Of a stretch of 64,000 nucleotides of DNA, positions 43,255 through 51,884 are shown piece by piece. The stretch spans positions 3,205,501 through 3,269,500 of the forward strand of contig NZ_CP108581.1 of the NCBI RefSeq assembly GCF_036010665.1, read 5' to 3'. Under the pieces are notes generated by a model. That model saw only the letters and a list, made by a program, of their open reading frames with translations, was not told the origin of the DNA and did not search any database. The DNA comes from Microbispora sp. NBC_01189 (GTDB lineage Bacteria > Actinomycetota > Actinomycetes > Streptosporangiales > Streptosporangiaceae). The position numbers and the translations under genes are program-made. The first letter of the stretch is position 1; the number at the start of each line of letters is the position of its first letter.

Positions 43255-45090
43255 GTGCGCTGGCTCACCTTCATCCTGGGTGTGGCGATCCTCGCGGGTG
43301 TCGCGTCCGTCGTGATCGTCCTGCGGGACGGGAGCTCCGATCCGGGCGCCGCCGGGGCCGGGCAGGCCCTCTCCGCGGCGACCGAGAGCCCCAGCCCGTC
43401 CCCCGCGCACAGCGAGTTCACCGATCCCTGCGGCACGTTCGACACCGCCGCGGCCACGCCGTACGCCGTGATGGGGTACTGGCTCATCCCGACCTCGGAC
43501 CCGTGCACCTGGCGGCGCCAGCTCCAGGCCATCCACCGCCTCGGCGGGGACACCGTCGTGCGCCTCGGCTTCGGCCTGTCGCCGCGCCAGACGGACGAGG
43601 ACGGGCAGGTGCTCCAGCCGGTGGACGGCAAGGAGACGGAGAAGACCCCGCCGGCCGACAAGCGGTACGCCGTCTGCGTGGAGAGCGGGCGCAGCTGCAT
43701 GAAGGCGGCGGAGCAGGAGCTCCGGGCCGCCAACCCCGGCAACCGCATCAGCTGGACGTACGTCTACCGCACCGACGAGCAGTTCGGGCCCGGCATCTTC
43801 CGCTGTCCGCAGATGGAGCGGAAGATCGTCGTGAACGGCGCCGTCTTCTACCGGCTCATCGCGCCGGAGGACGGCTCCGACGACCCCACCTGCGACTTCA
43901 CCACCAAGGGGCGGGCCTACCACCTGATCCTCGTCTCGGCGGGCGAGCAGGACAGCCTCAGCGAGCTGCTCGACCTCGGCGACCGGTTCGGCATCCGGGT
44001 CTTCCCCGCGCTGCCCCTCGCGCCGCGCGACCCGGCCGAGTCCACCCGCGCCGACCCGCGGCACATCGGCACGCTCACCACCCTGACCCGGCGGATCCTG
44101 CAGGACTACGGCAACCGCTTCGGCGACCGCCAGTCGCTGGGCGGCGTCTACCAGCCGTTCGAGCTGCAGCTCAGGGACTGGCCCGACCCCGCCAAGGTCC
44201 AGACGCTCCAGGTGTACGCCGGGCAGCACCAGATCGTCGAGCAGGAACTGCCCGGCAAGCCCATCCTGGTCAGCCCGTACATCGACAGCCGCAGGCGGCT
44301 GAAGTACACCTCCACGCCGGCGCAGGTCGCCGCGGGCTTCAAGGCCCTGGCCCGGACCGGGGTGGAGATCATCGCCCCGCAGGACGGCCGGGGCACGGGC
44401 AAGGTCGGCCTGTTCTGGCCCAACTGGAAGAACAAGCCGGTGGACGACCGGCTCAAGCCGGTCGTCGGCGAGAGCACCTACGCCACGGCCTACTACGGCG
44501 GCACCCGGGACTACTACCGCGAGATGTCCAAGGCGCGGGCGCAGCTGGCCGAGGAGGGCGTGGAGGTGGAGCTGTGGGCCAACGTGGAGGCCTTCGAGCC
44601 GTCCTCGACCGAGAACTGCGGCCGTCAGGGCACCCGGGGCAGGACCGACAAGCCCCGGCTCGACACCCAGGTCACGCTGGCCGGGCCGTACGTCTCGAAG
44701 GTCATCTCGTACATGTGGAGTGACTTCTTCACCTGCGGCTCGCCGTCGCTGTCGGAGCAGATCGCCGAGGACTGGGACCGGCCGATCCCGGTGGAGGCGC
44801 AGCGGCGCGAGCGCCAGATCCAGGACGGCCTGGAGATCCGCGGCTACCACCTCGGCGACGCGAAGGTCACGCTGAGCTGGCCCGGGCTGGACACCCCCCG
44901 CGTCGTCGACTCGGCGACGGTCGGCTGGCACGACGGCACGCCGATCCCGGGGCTTCCCGCGGGCATCGAGACGATCTGGATCCCGGTGGACTGGGCGACG
45001 GTGCCCGGCGACGTGTGGGTGCGGGTGGAGGTCACCTCCGCCGACGGCCGTAAGTCGGCGGAGCCCGTCTACTACCACAACACCGGTTGA
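43255..45090 (+). CDS. membrane-anchored DUF4434-like (glycosidase-fold) protein
   Basis: A 611-residue exported protein with an uncleaved N-terminal anchor (LTFILGVAILAGVASVVIVL) and a Ser/Pro spacer. The large domain carries segments like DUF4434 TIM-barrel proteins: YAVMGYWLIPTSDPCTWRRQ, LGGVYQPFELQL, KPILVSPYIDSRR and GVEIIAPQDGRGTGK. The last 100 residues look like a beta-sandwich (VTLSWPGLDTPRVVDSATVG). DUF4434 proteins are thought to be glycoside hydrolases but no activity is assigned. Position at the end of the wec/GT group suggests processing or length control of the polymer outside the membrane. Four Cys pairs are likely disulphides. Confidence 0.7.
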   Translation: MRWLTFILGVAILAGVASVVIVLRDGSSDPGAAGAGQALSAATESPSPSPAHSEFTDPCGTFDTAAATPYAVMGYWLIPTSDPCTWRRQLQAIHRLGGDTVVRLGFGLSPRQTDEDGQVLQPVDGKETEKTPPADKRYAVCVESGRSCMKAAEQELRAANPGNRISWTYVYRTDEQFGPGIFRCPQMERKIVVNGAVFYRLIAPEDGSDDPTCDFTTKGRAYHLILVSAGEQDSLSELLDLGDRFGIRVFPALPLAPRDPAESTRADPRHIGTLTTLTRRILQDYGNRFGDRQSLGGVYQPFELQLRDWPDPAKVQTLQVYAGQHQIVEQELPGKPILVSPYIDSRRRLKYTSTPAQVAAGFKALARTGVEIIAPQDGRGTGKVGLFWPNWKNKPVDDRLKPVVGESTYATAYYGGTRDYYREMSKARAQLAEEGVEVELWANVEAFEPSSTENCGRQGTRGRTDKPRLDTQVTLAGPYVSKVISYMWSDFFTCGSPSLSEQIAEDWDRPIPVEAQRRERQIQDGLEIRGYHLGDAKVTLSWPGLDTPRVVDSATVGWHDGTPIPGLPAGIETIWIPVDWATVPGDVWVRVEVTSADGRKSAEPVYYHNTG

Positions 45091-45154
45091 GACACCGGCT
45101 GAAGACACCGGTTGGGACACCGGGCGACCGGCCGCGTACTGATAGCGTTCGCTC

Positions 45155-45829
45155 ATGATCCCGCGCATCCCGGTCAGCGTGGATCTCGTCGTGCTCACCG
45201 TCAGGTCCCAGCAGCTGAGCGCGCTCGTCTGGCGGCGCGACCGGCCGCCGTACGAGGGCAGGTGGGCGCTTTCCGGCGGCTTCATCAAGCTGGAGGAGGA
45301 CCTGCCGGCCGCCGCCGCCCGGGTGCTCGCCGAGCGGGCGGGCCTGCCCGGCGCCCCGGTGCATCTGGAGCAGTTGCAGACCTACGGCTACCCGGACCGC
45401 GACCCCCGCCAGCGGGTCGTCAGCGTCGCCTACCTCGGCCTCGCCCCCGACCTGCCCGCGTCCACCGAGGCGCACATGAGCTGGCAGCCGGTGGCGGAGC
45501 TGACCGAGATGGCCTTCGACCACCGCAGGATCATGCTCGACGGCGTGGAGCGGGCGCGGAGCAAGCTGGAGTACACCTCGCTCGGCGCCGCGTTCTGCCC
45601 GCCGGAGTTCACCGTCGCGGAGCTCCGCCGCGTGTACGAGATCGTCTGGGGCCGCCCGCTCGACCCCCGCAACTTCCACCGGAAGGTCACCAAGACCGAG
45701 GGCTTCCTGGTGCCCACCGGACGCACGACGACCCGGGACGGTGGCCGGCCCGCGATGCTGCACCGCCGCGGCCCGGCCGTGCTGCTGCATCCCCCGATGC
45801 TCCGCGCCGGCGCCGCGGCTCCCCAGTAA
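45155..45829 (+). CDS. NrtR-like regulator: degenerate Nudix domain plus winged helix
   Basis: A 224-residue protein. The N-terminal Nudix fold (about residues 5-145) has a defective Nudix box: GGFIKLEEDLPAAAARVLAE then RAGL, with Val for the first Glu of REUxEE and Arg for the last. Hydrolysis is therefore unlikely. The C-terminal part (FTVAELRRVYEIVWGRPLDPRNFHRKVTKT) is the winged helix of NrtR-type repressors, which sense ADP-ribose and control NAD genes. A tail of about 40 residues follows. No NAD genes are nearby; the neighbours are polysaccharide genes, so the target is unclear. Confidence 0.82.
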   Translation: MIPRIPVSVDLVVLTVRSQQLSALVWRRDRPPYEGRWALSGGFIKLEEDLPAAAARVLAERAGLPGAPVHLEQLQTYGYPDRDPRQRVVSVAYLGLAPDLPASTEAHMSWQPVAELTEMAFDHRRIMLDGVERARSKLEYTSLGAAFCPPEFTVAELRRVYEIVWGRPLDPRNFHRKVTKTEGFLVPTGRTTTRDGGRPAMLHRRGPAVLLHPPMLRAGAAAPQ

Positions 45830-45867
45830 CCCGCCTCACAGGGATCTTTCAGGATATATTCCGGCCT

Positions 45868-47076
45868 ATGCTCGCTGCGGCCCCACGCGTCGGCCCCGAC
45901 GCGCCGGCCATCCTCCGCGGACCGTCGCGGCTGCGCGTTCTCGACCTCCTCCGGTTCTGCGCGGCTCTCGGCGTCGTCCTGTTCCACTTCGGCGAGACCC
46001 GTGCCTGGGGCACCCCGAACGCCTTCCCGGCCCTGAGCGCGGTGACCATGTTCGGGGTCTACGGCGTGCGGTTGTTCTTCCTCATCAGCGGGTTCGTGAT
46101 CCTGATGAGCGCCTGGGGCCGTACGGCCGGGCACTTCGCGGCGTCGCGGATCGCCCGGCTCTACCCGGCGTACTGGGCGAGTGTGCTCGTCCTCGGCGCG
46201 CTGGCCGTCGGCGGGCTCATCACGGACCACCGGCCGACGTTCGCCGAGCTGCTGGCCAACCTGACCATGCTCCAGCACGGCCTGCGGGTGCGGGACCTGG
46301 AGATCGTCTACTGGACGCTCTGGCAGGAGCTCGTCTTCTACGTGCTCATCGCGTGCTTCGCCGCGATCGGCATCACCTACCGCCGCTGCCTGGCGTTCCT
46401 CGGCGGCTGGGTCTTCCTGCTCGTCATCGCCGAGCGGGTGGACGCCGACCTCCTCCAGGCCGTGCTGCTGCCGTTCAGCGCGCCGTACTTCATCGCGGGC
46501 ATGGCGTTGTTCCTGATCCACCGCTTCGGCGGATCGACGTTCCCCTGGCTGTTCGTCGGGGCGGGGTGGGCGCTCGCGATCGTGTCGGTGCTGGGGGAGA
46601 AGCTCCCGGCGGTCGGCCGGTTCGGCCCGGCGCTGGGGTCCGCGCTCGTCGTCGGCGTGATCTCACTGATCTTCCTGGTGATGGTCGCGGTCGCCGTCGG
46701 CGCGCTCGACCGGCTCGACTGGCGGTGGCTGACCGCGCTCGGCGCGCTGACCTACCCCCTGTACCTCTTCCACCACCACGTGGGGTTCCTGCTCATCCAG
46801 GCACTGCACGAGCCGCTCGGCAACCGGCTCGCGCTGCCCGTCGCGACGGCCGCCGCGCTCGCCGTCGCGTACGCCGTGCACCGGGTGGTGGAACGGCCCC
46901 TGCAGCCCCGCCTGCGGGCGGCCCTGGAGCGGTCGCTCACGGTGGATGTCACGGTGGACGCCAGGGTGGACGCCAGGGTGGATGTCACGGTGGATGTCAC
47001 GGCAGCGGTTCCCGTCCCGCCGACGCCGGCGCCGCTCGCAGAGGCGCCGGCCGCCTACTTGCCCCGGGGCGGGTAG
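45868..47076 (+). CDS. acyltransferase 3 (OafA/YrhL-type) membrane protein with repeat tail
   Basis: A 402-residue protein with about ten membrane helices. LDLLRFCAALGVVLFHFGETRAWG holds the catalytic His, and FFLISGFVILMSAWGRTAGHF with RIARLYPAYWAS the conserved Arg segment of OafA-like O-acetyltransferases. It likely acetylates the locus polymer. The end (about residues 358-378) is an alternating VDVT/VDAR repeat from five 12-bp DNA units, followed by a Pro/Ala tail. ATG 45868. The 3' end overlaps the convergent deacetylase gene by 22 bp. Confidence 0.88.
   Translation: MLAAAPRVGPDAPAILRGPSRLRVLDLLRFCAALGVVLFHFGETRAWGTPNAFPALSAVTMFGVYGVRLFFLISGFVILMSAWGRTAGHFAASRIARLYPAYWASVLVLGALAVGGLITDHRPTFAELLANLTMLQHGLRVRDLEIVYWTLWQELVFYVLIACFAAIGITYRRCLAFLGGWVFLLVIAERVDADLLQAVLLPFSAPYFIAGMALFLIHRFGGSTFPWLFVGAGWALAIVSVLGEKLPAVGRFGPALGSALVVGVISLIFLVMVAVAVGALDRLDWRWLTALGALTYPLYLFHHHVGFLLIQALHEPLGNRLALPVATAAALAVAYAVHRVVERPLQPRLRAALERSLTVDVTVDARVDARVDVTVDVTAAVPVPPTPAPLAEAPAAYLPRGG
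46942..47001. repeat. 12-bp tandem repeat array, five units
   Basis: Units GTGGATGTCACG (1st, 4th, 5th) and GTGGACGCCAGG (2nd, 3rd) in tandem, in frame in the acyltransferase gene, encoding VDVT or VDAR. The mirror order of the two variants suggests unequal exchange. Probably variable in length between strains. Confidence 0.8.
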
Positions 47077-47789
47077 ATCTCGCCGCCGCGCAGCGTCCGG
47101 CCCTGCAGCAGGGTCGTCAGGGTGACGAACCTGTAGTGCTGCTTCTCCAGCTTGGTCAGCACGCCCGGCATCGCCTTGACCGTCTCCGGGACGATGTCGT
47201 GCAGCAGGATGACACCGTCGCGCCTGGCGAGCTTCAGCGTCCGCGCGGCGATGACCTTCGTGTTCCTGGCCTGCCAGTCGAGCGTGGATCCCGTCCAGAG
47301 GATCTGGGGCAGGCCGAGTTGCGCCGTGAGGCCGGAGATGCGGGCGTTCGTCGCGCCGTTCGGCGGACGCATGATCTCCGGCTTCCTGCCGATCGTCTCG
47401 TAGATGACGTCGGAGGTGCTGGTGAGCTCGCTGAGCACCTCCTCGTCGGGCAGCTTGGTCAGGTCGGGATGGTTCCAGGTGTGGTTGCCGATCTCGTGGC
47501 CCTCGCGCTCGATCCGCTGCGTGAGCTCGGGGCGGTTGGCCACCTTCCGGCCGAGCAGGAAGAACGTGGCTTTCGCCTTGTGCTTCTTCAGCGTGTCGAG
47601 CAGCGCCGGCGTGTAGGGCCACGGGCCGTCGTCGAAGGTGAGCGCGATGCACTTGTACCGGGCGCAGTACGGCTTCGCCGCCTTCACCGTTTTCACCGCC
47701 GGAACCGGCGCCGATGCGACCGGGGTGGGAATGGTGCACACACCGGCCACGCAGACGCCGGCCATCGCGATCCTGACTTTCCGCCACAT
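47055..47789 (-). CDS. secreted polysaccharide deacetylase (NodB/PdaA-like, CE4)
   Basis: A 244-residue exported CE4 enzyme. A signal peptide ends at about TPVASA. The NodB domain contains ALTFDDGPWPYTPALLD (metal-binding Asp pair), HEIGNHTWNHPDL (two His ligands), the MRPPNGATN motif 3, and VILLHDIVPETV near the end. It removes N-acetyl groups from peptidoglycan or the surface glycan. It ends inside the convergent acyltransferase gene. With that O-acetyltransferase it may tune acetylation of the same polymer. Confidence 0.93.
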   Translation of the reverse strand: MWRKVRIAMAGVCVAGVCTIPTPVASAPVPAVKTVKAAKPYCARYKCIALTFDDGPWPYTPALLDTLKKHKAKATFFLLGRKVANRPELTQRIEREGHEIGNHTWNHPDLTKLPDEEVLSELTSTSDVIYETIGRKPEIMRPPNGATNARISGLTAQLGLPQILWTGSTLDWQARNTKVIAARTLKLARRDGVILLHDIVPETVKAMPGVLTKLEKQHYRFVTLTTLLQGRTLRGGEIYPPRGK

Positions 47790-47838
47790 GTCGCGCGATC
47801 TTAGTGAATATCGGCGGAGAGGGTAATCAGAGCGCTCG

Positions 47839-50046
47839 TCAGAGTGGCGGAACGGCGTCCTTGGCCCGCTGGAGGGCGAGCTCGGCCCACCACTGGCCGC
47901 CGTACGGCGTGACCACGCCGTACACCGGGTCGGTGGAGCCGCTCTCGCCGCGGGTGCACCGGGCGTCGGAGATCCCGGCCGGGCGCAGCCACAGATACGC
48001 GTCCACGAGCGCGTCGCCGGTGTCGGTGGTCGGCCGCGCCCCGGCGCCGCGTCCCGGCGGGTTGCACCATTCCTGGGGGTCCTTGTACTTGCCCTCCGGC
48101 GGAGTCCACGCGCCCCGGCCGTTCCGGCCCGTGTCGACGACGAAGTGCGGCAGCCCGGCCGTGTCCGTACCCGTATCCGCGCACGTCCCGCTCCCCGACG
48201 CCCTGGTTTTGACGCAGGCGGCGAGGCGGGTGCCGTACGCGACGAGCGAGCCGGTCTCCTGGAATCCGGTGGCGTTGAGATAGAAGCCGTCGGCCTGGGC
48301 GACGCCCGCCTCGACCAGTCGCGTCGCCATGACCTCCGGCGACGGCCAGCCCTCCAGGCTGCCGTCGAGATAGACGGCGGTGTTCGGCAGCGCGCCGAGG
48401 CGTTTCACGGCCGAGGCGAGCATCCGCAGCCTGGCCCGCTGGTCGGCGGCGTCCCCGAGCGAGCACTCCGGGGAGCCCGGCAGTTGCGTGAGGCTGTTGG
48501 GCTCCAGCACGAACACCGCCCTGCGGTCGCCGACGGCCGCGGCGACGGCGTCGATCCAGGCGAGGTACTGCGCCGAGCCGGCCGCGCCGCCCTCGTTGCA
48601 CTGGTGCAGCGGGATGTCGTCGGTGACGAAGACCGGCACGGCGTCCTGCCGCGCGGCTGCCTCCAGCGTGGCGCTCACCTTACGGCCCGCCTGGGCGGCG
48701 TTCGCTCCGCTCAGCCACACGGCCCTCGGCACCGCGGCGAGCTTCCGCATCGTCTCGGCGTCCTCACCCCGCCCCGCCGCCGCCCAGGCCTCCGCCTGGC
48801 GTGCCTCGTCGCCCGCCGGGTCGGCGTAGAGCCGTACGTCCCGCCCGCGCAGCGGGTTGCCCGAGCCTGCGCCGTTCCCTGTCGTACCGGTCGGGGTCGT
48901 GCCGGTCGGGGCAGGGGTGGTCGGGGTCGCGCCGGTCGCGGCCGGGGTGGCGCGCTCGGCGGGGTTCCCGGACGACGGACTCTCCGACGATGCCGTCCGG
49001 ACGGCGATGACGACTCCCGCCGTCACCAGGAGGGCCGCGACGACGCCCGCGATCCCGAGCAGGACGCCGGGCCCGGGCCGGGACCGGCGGTCCGCCGTGT
49101 TCCCCGCGCTCCCCGTGTTCCCCGTGCTCCCCGCGACCGTCGGCAGCCCGGTGACCGTCGCGGCCGGGGCAGCGGGGGCGGCCGGCGCAACCGGTGCAAC
49201 CGGCGCAACCGGTGTGATCGGTGCGATCGGCTCGTGGCCGGTCAGCATCTCGACGAGGCGCTGCGCCGTGGGGCGCTGGGCCGGCTCCTTCGCCAGCGCC
49301 AGGTCGACGATCGACCGCAGCCGGGGATCGAGCCCCGAGATCCGCGGAGGATCGTGGAGCACCCGGTAGAGGATGCTCGGGATCGACCCGCCGCTGAACG
49401 GCGCGTGCCCGGAGGCGGTGTACGCCACCAGGGCGCCCCAGCCGAAGATGTCGGACGCCGGGGTCAGGCGGTCACCCTTCGCCTGTTCGGGCGACATGAA
49501 GGACGGCGTCCCGGCGACGATGCCGCTCATGTCCGCGGTGTTGTCGGTGACCTGGGCGATGCCGAAGTCGATGACCTTGGGGCCGACCGGCGACAGCAGC
49601 ACGTTCGACGGCTTGAGGTCCCGGTGGATCACCCCCGCGCTGTGGATCGCCTGCAGGGCCACGGCCACGTTGACCGCGACCGCCTCAAGGCTCGATCCCG
49701 ACAACGGCCCGCGGTCCCGTACGACCTCCTGGAGGGTGGGCCCGGGGACGTACTCGGTCGCGAGGTAGGCGACCTCCCCGTCCAGCCCGGCGCCGAGGAC
49801 GGCGGCGGTGCAGAAGCGGGCGACCCGCTGCGCGGCGGCCACCTCCCGCTGGAACCGGCGCCGGAAGGCGGGGTCGGCCGCCCACTGCGGGTGGATCACC
49901 TTGACGGCGGCCTCCCGGCCGTCGTCGTCCCGGCCGAGATACACCGTGCCCATGCCGCCCTGGCCGAGCCGCCCGAGAATGTGGAAAGGCCCGATGCGCC
50001 GGGGCTCGCCGTATCGCGGTCCGTCACCCTCAGCGCCGCTTGTCAT
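47839..50046 (-). CDS. transmembrane Ser/Thr protein kinase fused to a catalytically dead GH6 (cellulase) domain
   Basis: A 735-residue protein in one uninterrupted frame. Residues 15-275 are a complete PknB-type kinase (GQGGMGTVYLG, AVKVI, HRDLKPSNVLL, DFGIAQ, GTPSFMSPEQ). A Pro/Ala linker, one membrane helix (about 325-349) and a Thr/Pro spacer follow. Residues 397-735 match glycoside hydrolase family 6: VYLDGSLEGWPSPEVMATRL, ADGFYLNATGF, HFVVDTGRNGRGAW, EWCNPPGRGAGARPTT and VDAYLWLRPAGISDARC. In GH6 enzymes GRDC and EPD hold the two key Asp residues; here they read LHQC (Gln482) and EPN (Asn517). The later Asp694 is kept. This is most likely an extracellular glucan-binding sensor driving the kinase. 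Confidence 0.92.
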   Translation of the reverse strand: MTSGAEGDGPRYGEPRRIGPFHILGRLGQGGMGTVYLGRDDDGREAAVKVIHPQWAADPAFRRRFQREVAAAQRVARFCTAAVLGAGLDGEVAYLATEYVPGPTLQEVVRDRGPLSGSSLEAVAVNVAVALQAIHSAGVIHRDLKPSNVLLSPVGPKVIDFGIAQVTDNTADMSGIVAGTPSFMSPEQAKGDRLTPASDIFGWGALVAYTASGHAPFSGGSIPSILYRVLHDPPRISGLDPRLRSIVDLALAKEPAQRPTAQRLVEMLTGHEPIAPITPVAPVAPVAPAAPAAPAATVTGLPTVAGSTGNTGSAGNTADRRSRPGPGVLLGIAGVVAALLVTAGVVIAVRTASSESPSSGNPAERATPAATGATPTTPAPTGTTPTGTTGNGAGSGNPLRGRDVRLYADPAGDEARQAEAWAAAGRGEDAETMRKLAAVPRAVWLSGANAAQAGRKVSATLEAAARQDAVPVFVTDDIPLHQCNEGGAAGSAQYLAWIDAVAAAVGDRRAVFVLEPNSLTQLPGSPECSLGDAADQRARLRMLASAVKRLGALPNTAVYLDGSLEGWPSPEVMATRLVEAGVAQADGFYLNATGFQETGSLVAYGTRLAACVKTRASGSGTCADTGTDTAGLPHFVVDTGRNGRGAWTPPEGKYKDPQEWCNPPGRGAGARPTTDTGDALVDAYLWLRPAGISDARCTRGESGSTDPVYGVVTPYGGQWWAELALQRAKDAVPPL

Positions 50047-50181
50047 GTTTTTCCCCGATCGCCGGTTCAGGCGCGATCCTAACCAAAATCGACGTCCGAA
50101 AGGGGCGTACAGCGGGCGTCAAGCGCATTGAAAGCGGCCTGCGACAAAGTGAGCCCAACAACAGAGGAAAGGAACCCCGCA

Positions 50182-50679
50182 ATGGCGCTCACCCGCTCCC
50201 TGGCCGGAATCACGCTGGCGGCCGGCATCTTCGCGCTCGCCCCGCTCGCCACCGCCACCGCCGCCTCCGCCACCGAGGCCGCCGCCACCCAGGCCGCGTT
50301 CAAGCCCTTCGGGCCGTACTTCGCGGCGGGCTCGAAGGCCAAGGTGAGCGGTTCCCTGACGGCCGCGGCCAAGGACGACCCCAGCGCGGCCGCGCCGTGG
50401 GTCAAGGTCTCCGGCAGCGTCGTCGACCGGACCCGCCCCGCGTCCGCCTGCGGCTGGGCGCTCTTCCGCGTCAGCTGGTTCGACTCCTCCAACACGCCGC
50501 ACCTGGCCTACCGCAACTACCGCACCTGCTCCTACAACGTGAAGAAGAACTTCGCCTTCACGATGAAGAACGTCGGGGAGGTCGAGCTCAAGGTCTGCTC
50601 CGAGGGCAAGGCCGCCAAGCCGTCGCTCAACTGCCAGTACGCCGGCACCTGGAAGACGCTGTACGCCTACTACAAGTAG
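50182..50679 (+). CDS. secreted hypothetical protein
   Basis: A 165-residue protein with a clear signal peptide (MALTRSLAGITLAAGIFALA ending near ATAASA). The mature part is a beta-rich domain with KVSGSLTAAA, WVKVSGSVVDRTRPASACGWALFRVSWFDSS and VELKVCSEGKAAKPSLNCQY. Four Cys suggest two disulphides. I do not recognise the family; similar small secreted proteins are common in actinomycetes. ATG 50182 has AGGAAAGGAA upstream. It diverges from the kinase-GH6 gene, with 135 bp between the starts. Confidence 0.75.
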   Translation: MALTRSLAGITLAAGIFALAPLATATAASATEAAATQAAFKPFGPYFAAGSKAKVSGSLTAAAKDDPSAAAPWVKVSGSVVDRTRPASACGWALFRVSWFDSSNTPHLAYRNYRTCSYNVKKNFAFTMKNVGEVELKVCSEGKAAKPSLNCQYAGTWKTLYAYYK

Positions 50680-50723
50680 AGCTGCCAGTAGAGCCTCCGG
50701 GGGCCATCTTCTAAGGTGACGGT

Positions 50724-51779
50724 ATGCCGCGATTCCGCTCGATCCTCGACAGCATGCCGCCGTACAAGCCCGGTAAGGCCGTGGTCTCCCCGGAGGGCCG
50801 GTCGTACAAGCTGTCCTCCAACGAGAGCCCGTACGGGCCGCTGCCGTCGGTGGTCGAGGCGGTCGCGCGGGCGGCCACCGAGGTCCACCGCTACCCCGAC
50901 CCGGGCGCCGTCCGGCTCACCGAGGCGCTCGCCGAGCGGTACGACGTGCCCGCCGGGCACGTCGCGCTCGGCGCCGGGTCGGTGTCGGTGGCGCAGCAGA
51001 TCCTGGCGGCGGTGGGCGAGCCCGGCGCGGACGTCCTGTACGCCTGGCGCTCCTTCGAGGCCTACCCGCTGCTCGCGGACCTCTCGGGTGCCCGATCCAT
51101 TCAGGTGCCGCTGCGCGACGAGACGCACGACCTCGACGCGATGGCCGACGCCCTCACGCCGGAGACCCGCCTGGTCTTCGTGTGCAACCCCAACAACCCG
51201 ACCGGCACCGTGAACCGGACCGAGGAGCTCAGGCGGTTCCTCGGCCGGGTGCCCGGCGACGTCACGGTCGTCCTCGACGAGGCGTACCGGGAGTACGTGC
51301 GGGACGCCGACGTGCCGGACGGCCTCGCGCTCTACCGCGAGCACCCGAACGTCGCCGTCCTGCGCACGTTCTCCAAGGCGTACGGCCTGGCGGGCCTGCG
51401 GGTCGGCTACCTGATCGGGCACGAGCCGGTGGCCGCGGCCGTCCGCAAGACGCTGCTGCCCTTCGCGGTCAACCACCTCGCGCAGGCCGCCGCCATCGCG
51501 TCCCTCGACGCGGAGGACGAGTTGCTGGAGCGGGTCGAGACCGTCATCAAGGAGCGCACGCGCGTGCGGGAGGCCCTGCTGTCGCAGGGCTGGACGGTCC
51601 CGCCCACCGAGGCCAACTTCGTGTGGCTGCGCCTCGGCGAGCGCACGACGGAGTTCGCCGCGAAGTGCGCGGCCGTGGGCGTCGCCGTGCGCCCGTTCGA
51701 CGGCGAGGGGGCCAGGGTGTCCATCGGCGACCCCGAGGCCAACGACGTCCTCCTGGCCGTCGCCCAGGCCTTCATCTGA
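50724..51779 (+). CDS. histidinol-phosphate / aromatic aminotransferase (HisC-like)
   Basis: A 351-residue PLP enzyme of aminotransferase class [38 protein letters not shown] and DEAYREYV are substrate and cofactor motifs. The PLP Lys is in [15 protein letters not shown]. The Pat/HisC2 type is likely because no his operon is nearby; it may act on phenylalanine or tyrosine precursors. ATG 50724 lies 44 bp after the secreted-protein gene. Confidence 0.92.
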   Translation: MPRFRSILDSMPPYKPGKAVVSPEGRSYKLSSNESPYGPLPSVVEAVARAATEVHRYPDPGAVRLTEALAERYDVPAGHVALGAGSVSVAQQILAAVGEPGADVLYAWRSFEAYPLLADLSGARSIQVPLRDETHDLDAMADALTPETRLVFVCNPNNPTGTVNRTEELRRFLGRVPGDVTVVLDEAYREYVRDADVPDGLALYREHPNVAVLRTFSKAYGLAGLRVGYLIGHEPVAAAVRKTLLPFAVNHLAQAAAIASLDAEDELLERVETVIKERTRVREALLSQGWTVPPTEANFVWLRLGERTTEFAAKCAAVGVAVRPFDGEGARVSIGDPEANDVLLAVAQAFI

Positions 51780-51884
51780 GCTTTGGGAGGGTGCGGACGG
51801 CGACCGCGCTGCCGGGGCACGCCGGCCCCACGCCGTCGGCCCGGCGCCGAGCGCCGTCCACACCTTTCGTTCACGACCGGCTGG

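Noticed and set aside
45082..45122. ACACCGGTTGA-type repeats after the DUF4434-like gene as a terminator
   Set aside because: They are direct, not inverted, repeats and form no stable stem.
47839..50046. Kinase-GH6 fusion as an assembly or frameshift artefact joining two genes
   Set aside because: A single frame spans both parts with a natural membrane helix and Thr/Pro linker between them, and there is no internal ribosome site or start at the GH6 border.
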